Positions 63,301 through 64,000 of a DNA stretch of 64,000 nucleotides are shown piece by piece (position 1 is the first letter of the stretch; each line of letters starts with the position of its first letter). Location of the stretch: contig NZ_JBIGIC010000018.1 of NCBI RefSeq assembly GCF_043555985.1, positions 22,216 to 86,215 on the forward strand, read 5' to 3'. A program made the translations under genes and the position numbers. The notes below the pieces were generated by a model that saw only the letters and a list, made by a program, of their open reading frames with translations, was not told the DNA's origin and searched no databases. Origin of the DNA: Pelomonas candidula. Its GTDB lineage: Bacteria; Pseudomonadota; Gammaproteobacteria; Burkholderiales; Burkholderiaceae_C.

Positions 63301-64000
63301 CCGGACTTGGTCAGCGAGCCGCCGGAGCTGGTGAGGGCGGTGGCCAGCGTGACGGCCTGGCCGTTGGTGTCGAGGTTGTAGGCCTGGGACGCGGCGGTGC
63401 TGAAACGGCCTGAGTAGTCGGTGGTGTTGCTGGCGGAGAACTGCAGCGTGCCGCCGGTGAAGGAGATGGTGCCAGTGGAGCCGATGGCGCCGGCGCTGCC
63501 CAGGGCCAGCGTGCCCGCGGTGAGCGTGGTGCCGCCGCTGTAGGTGTTGGTGCCCGAGAGCGTCAGCGTGCCGGAGCCGGCCTGCTCGAGCGAGCCGGTG
63601 CCGGAGATGGTGTTGGAAACGGTGAACGCATTGCTGCGGTCGAAGACGAGTGCGGCGTTGTCGGTGACGGCGCCACTGCCCAGTGTGCCGGTGGTGCCGC
63701 CGTTGCCGACCTGCAGCGTGCCGGCGCTGATGGTGGTGGTGCCGTAGGTGTTGGCGCCGGTGAGGGTCAGCGTGCCTGCGCCGGACTTGGTCAGCGAGCC
63801 GCCGGAGCTGGTGAGGGCGGTGGCCAGCGTGACGGCCTGGCCGTTGGTGTCGAGGTTGTAGGCCTGGGACGCGGCGGTGCTGAAGCGGCTGGAGTAGTCG
63901 GTGGTGTTGCTGGCAGAGAACTGCAGCGAGCCGCCGCCGAGGGTGATGGTGCCGGTGGAGCCGATGGCGCCGGCGCTGCCCAGGGCCAGCGTGCCTGCGG
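54309..64000 (-). CDS. Giant beta-strand-repeat exoprotein/adhesin (5' part outside window)
   Basis: At least 3,229 residues; the reverse frame has no stop from 54311 to the window edge. The first in-frame start-like codon, a TTG at 63143, is internal to a repeat, so the true start lies beyond 64000. It is built of two repeat types: short PATR-like units (GTGTLTLTGTNTYSGTTTIS followed by GTLQLGNGGTTGTLG, as in the TIGR02601 family), mainly 60.6-64.0 kb and near 55.7-55.9 kb, and 94-residue units, mainly 56.3-60.5 kb. Both predict a long right-handed beta-helix on the cell surface. The C-terminus lacks an autotransporter barrel; the last residues include CTPSATLGC, the only Cys I see. That suggests two-partner secretion with a disulphide-anchored end (inference). 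It is coupled to the caspase-like gene by ATGA. Confidence 0.92.
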   Translation of the reverse strand, partial: AGTLALGSAGAIGSTGTITLGGGSLQFSASNTTDYSSRFSTAASQAYNLDTNGQAVTLATALTSSGGSLTKSGAGTLTLTGANTYGTTTISAGTLQVGNGGTTGTLGSGAVTDNAALVFDRSNAFTVSNTISGTGSLEQAGSGTLTLSGTNTYSGGTTLTAGTLALGSAGAIGSTGTISFTGGTLQFSASNTTDYSGRFSTAASQAYNLDTNGQAVTLATALTSSGGSLTKSGTGTLTLTGANTYSGTTTISAGTLDVGGGGSTGTLGTGSITNNGTLTLNRSNALTVSAAIGGTGNLVKQAAGTTTLTGTSTYSGTTTISAGTLQLGNGGTTGTLGTGAVTNNATLAVNRSNAVTLANDIGGSGALSQLGSNTLTLTGTNTYAGTTTIASGATLNIGGGGATGTLGGGTVTDNGTLVLERSDALAVANNIVGTGSLIKRAAGTTTLSGTNTYTGGTSIEAGTLALAGGAALADTGNVTLANTTGASLDITASEAIGSLSGGGSSGGNVSIASGQTLSVGGDNTSTQFSGIISSSGTLNKTGSGTLTLTGANTYGNTIVTTGTLQLGDGSTTGSLGSGAVTGSGTLAFDPGAAGLTVSGNLGSNLSIAKLGANTVTLSGTNTYTGTTTISGGTLAVTNGAALPDSGAVTIANTAGATLAVTGSETIGSLAGGGSTGGNVSIAAGQTLTTGADNTSTVFGGAFTSSGALVKSGTGTLTLTGTSTHTGGTTISGGTLQLGNGGTTGTLSLTGISGAGTLAFNHSDALTVSADIGSDLSLTQLGSGALTLTGSNSYSGNTTISSGSMLNVGNGGATGSLGVSTIFNDGTLVFNRSAALTLSSAISGAGSLVQQGSGTLSLTGTNNAHTGTISIASGSTLSLGDGSAFGTLGSGAVTNNGTLVINKSNSVVLANAISGSGALVQLGSNQVYLTGTNTYSGTTTINGELFVGNGGTTGSLGTGAVIDNGTLWSNRSDALTIANNISGTGGLQKLGAAALTLSGTNTFTGSTTVSSGALNVVGGSALADNGTVSLFNGAGVVLNVNASETIGALTGGGATGGNIAIAAGQTLTVSSGSYAGVISGSTGVLAKSGTGTLTLSGANTYGGGTTISAGTLALGASDVLSSGAVALTGGTLDIGSFSDTVASLTAQNATVTGATGVLTAATYALNTGSSVAAKLGAGTLTSNGSVTLSGPSAATTVNVATGTLTLGAADRLADTAAVSIASGATLKLNGSDTVGTFTTAGTLDKTGITDTLIASTYALNTGAVVNANLGTGTLASNGNATLNGSSAATTVNVTAGTLTLGAAERLADAAAVTVSGGATLKLGGTETIGGLTLSGTLDKTAAGDTLTATPGGYTLHSGAVVNANLGAGTLSSDGDATLNGTAAATTVNVNGGRLTLGGANLLADGATVNVSGAGTLKLGGNDTITQLNLSGTLESDVDNTLTATATTGYALTGGVTQLHANLGAGKLSATGTSQLNGTTAATDVHIGAGDTLTLGSTAARLTAHPTITVDAGGTLTLLANNTAQSVSLGAGAQVNGTGTLSATDYVLDNATYNGDLDGGKLTSRNNSTLNGHSAATLLLVDTGTLTLGAADRFTALPDVTINAGASLALGGHEHFGSLAGAGTLALGSQSLLTGSTQSTVFSGLITGSAGSQLIKEGSATTFTLSGASTGSSGLFEVKEGTLLLSGINRLGSASSVLVDSGALLKLDGNQTVAAATVAGTIDKTSATDTLTAATYALNDGAVVTANLGAGAVTSNGNVTLNGTAAATSVDVATGTLTLGAADRLGDSTAVGIASGATLKLGGSDTVGTLTTAGTLANTSATDTLTAATYALNNGAVVTANLGAGAVTSNGSVALNGTAAAATVNIASGTLTLGAANRLADTAAVGIASGATLTLNGSDTVGSLTSAGTLANTSGTDTLTATSYALNNGAVVNTNLGTGTLTSTGSATLNATSAATTVDVNGGTLTLGAANRLADTAAVTIAGGATLALNGSDTVGTLTSAGTLAKTGATDTLSATTYALNNGAVVDANLGAGTLTSNGSVALNGTVAATVISVVSGTLSLGAADRLADAAAVSVTNGATLKLNGSDTVGTLTTAGTVAGTGAGDTLTATTYALNDGATVSANLGAGTLTSNGAVTLGGTAASANVNIASGTLTLAGANRLATTAAVNVANGATLTLNGNNTIGTLTSAGTLAKTGAADTLTAATYALNDGAVVNANLGTGALTSNGSVALNGTVAATTVNVATGTLTLGAADRLADTAAVTVATGSALTLNGSDTIGSLTSNGTLARTGAADTLTAATYALNNGAVVNANLGAGALTSNGNVALNGTSAAATVNVATGTLALGASDRLADAAAVTLAAGTTLKLNGNDTVSSLTSAGTLDKTGATDTLTAATYALNDGAVVAANLGTGTLTSNGNVTLNGTSAANVGVASGTLSLGAADRLADSASVNIASGATLKLNGSDTVGSLTSAGTLARTGATDTLTAASYALNDGAAVNANLGTGTLTSNGAVTLAGTSAATTVNVATGTLNLGAADRLADSAAVTIANGATLKLNGNDTVGTLAVAGTLANTGAADTLTATSTTASNGARLLASLGGGSLDTSGAVYISGNAGVQTLNVNGGTLQLDGSNQLGAAPATTLAAGATLALNGSQTLGSLAGAGAITSSSGTLAVGSRGDSQYDGVYSGAGALRKEGTGTLILGNNNSYTGTTQIAAGTLQVGTGGTSGALGSGAVDDGGTLRFQRSDAITLNQAVSGTGGVEQAGTGTLTLATALQTTGVTKVSKGTLATAGDERIADTSSVVVDSGASLTLGGSETLAALTSAGSVELKGNLSASGDVTISGQLSLTGSGPQSLVASKLEATNAANVLGAQPLSLTAQSVQLKTADNAALKLGTVKIAADSSISAGTIELTGDVTLTGGTTTLVAAAAPTAYTVETGKQAGNAQQLAIASNTISQTGGLIHATSGALALQAKGGGSITLLDGAANDLSGGISAVSGTAGAAWSANSSADQTAAQQSRISISGDTLRVNGAGVDGDLVVIDAAKLSTAASSVIRARLPYSSALGFAVQLPGLTLKLRDAAFAQSYTFGGIGDGNALAIDVGSSAPNIPAGYMTILPKKPANLGATAVYASGPSVGTNGYQFFYDGARRTTEVPVVYNGVAPSTPEAQGSISATVAVSEGARKDRFDEAVRTENVAIRLRSGVIAEVGAGRPATIGKEGIRLPDGCTPSATLGCEQ
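56285..58830 (-). repeat. Tandem array of about nine 282-bp (94-residue) repeats in the giant exoprotein
   Basis: Each unit reads approximately LTAATYALNDGAVVNANLG, then TLTSNGSVALNGT, VNVATGTLTLGAADRLADTA, ATLKLNGSDTVGSLTSAGTL and KTGATDT. Nine successive units keep this length (one is 93 residues) and differ by scattered substitutions, so this is a recent tandem expansion that has drifted. Boundaries are approximate. Confidence 0.9.
59070..60550 (-). repeat. Diverged copies of the 94-residue repeat
   Basis: About five units with the same core (LGAADR, TLKLGG, LHANLGAGKL) but variable length and much lower identity than the main array. Between them lies a non-repeat insert near 58.85-59.2 kb (GLITGSAGSQLIKEGSATTF). 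They probably predate the main expansion. Confidence 0.75.
63281..64000 (-). repeat. 480-bp-spaced direct repeat in the giant exoprotein
   Basis: Bases 63281-63520 and 63761-64000 align without gaps. I count about 13 differences in 240 (roughly 95% identity). Both encode GTGTLTLTGANTY-type sequence preceded by SGGSLTKSG and NLDTNGQAVTLATALTSSGG. The second copy runs to the window edge, so the repeat may continue. Confidence 0.88.

Overview
The window is GC-rich DNA with strong third-position GC, typical of a betaproteobacterium. Gene order (tRNA-Tyr/Gly/Thr, tuf, tRNA-Trp, secE, nusG, rplKAJL, rpoBC, rpsLG, fusA, tuf, S10-spc-alpha operons), the two almost identical tuf genes, a long basic/Pro-rich S3 tail and a Caulobacter/Xanthomonas-type TonB receptor suggest Burkholderiales, perhaps the Rubrivivax/Leptothrix/Roseateles group. 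That genus-level placement is inference.

Layout. (1) 1-1815, minus strand: the 5' part of a TonB-dependent receptor that runs off the left edge. (2) 2403-37370, plus strand: the main transcription/translation locus, with four tRNAs, secE-nusG, the L11/L10 operons, rpoBC, the str operon (rpsL, rpsG, fusA, tuf), and S10, spc and alpha genes ending at rplQ and a terminator. Two non-ribosomal genes interrupt it: a PIN-domain protein (minus strand, between rpoC and rpsL) and a peroxiredoxin between rpsQ and rplN. Several internal promoters and hairpins divide it into transcription units. (3) 37409-46239, minus strand: a tightly overlapping type VI secretion (T6SS) block, transcribed tssK, tssL (with OmpA domain), tssM, tagF, Ser/Thr kinase. 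(4) 46499-47038, plus strand: a secreted OmpA-like protein. (5) 47342-64000, minus strand: a second co-oriented block. In transcription order it is a giant beta-strand-repeat exoprotein (open past the right edge, at least 3,229 residues), a caspase-like peptidase overlapping it by 4 nt, two unrecognised proteins (563 and 260 aa), an FHA protein (TagH/Fha-like), a PP2C phosphatase, and a DUF4280/PAAR-like tip protein.

How the parts fit. Kinase, phosphatase and FHA protein form a threonine-phosphorylation circuit of the kind that controls T6SS assembly. A TIIxP-type threonine motif occurs in both the TssL N-terminus and the kinase linker, suggesting where the FHA domain may dock. TssK, TssL and TssM supply baseplate-to-membrane-complex parts, but sheath, Hcp, VgrG, ClpV and TssJ genes are not in the window, so the apparatus is incomplete here.

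The least ordinary region is 47-64 kb. A giant repeat protein with no C-terminal beta-barrel but a terminal Cys-x7-Cys pair (a feature of HMW1-like two-partner-secretion adhesins) is translationally coupled to a caspase-like peptidase and followed by T6SS regulatory genes and two proteins I cannot assign. This is the best candidate for an undescribed system. That these genes act together is inference from orientation and spacing only.
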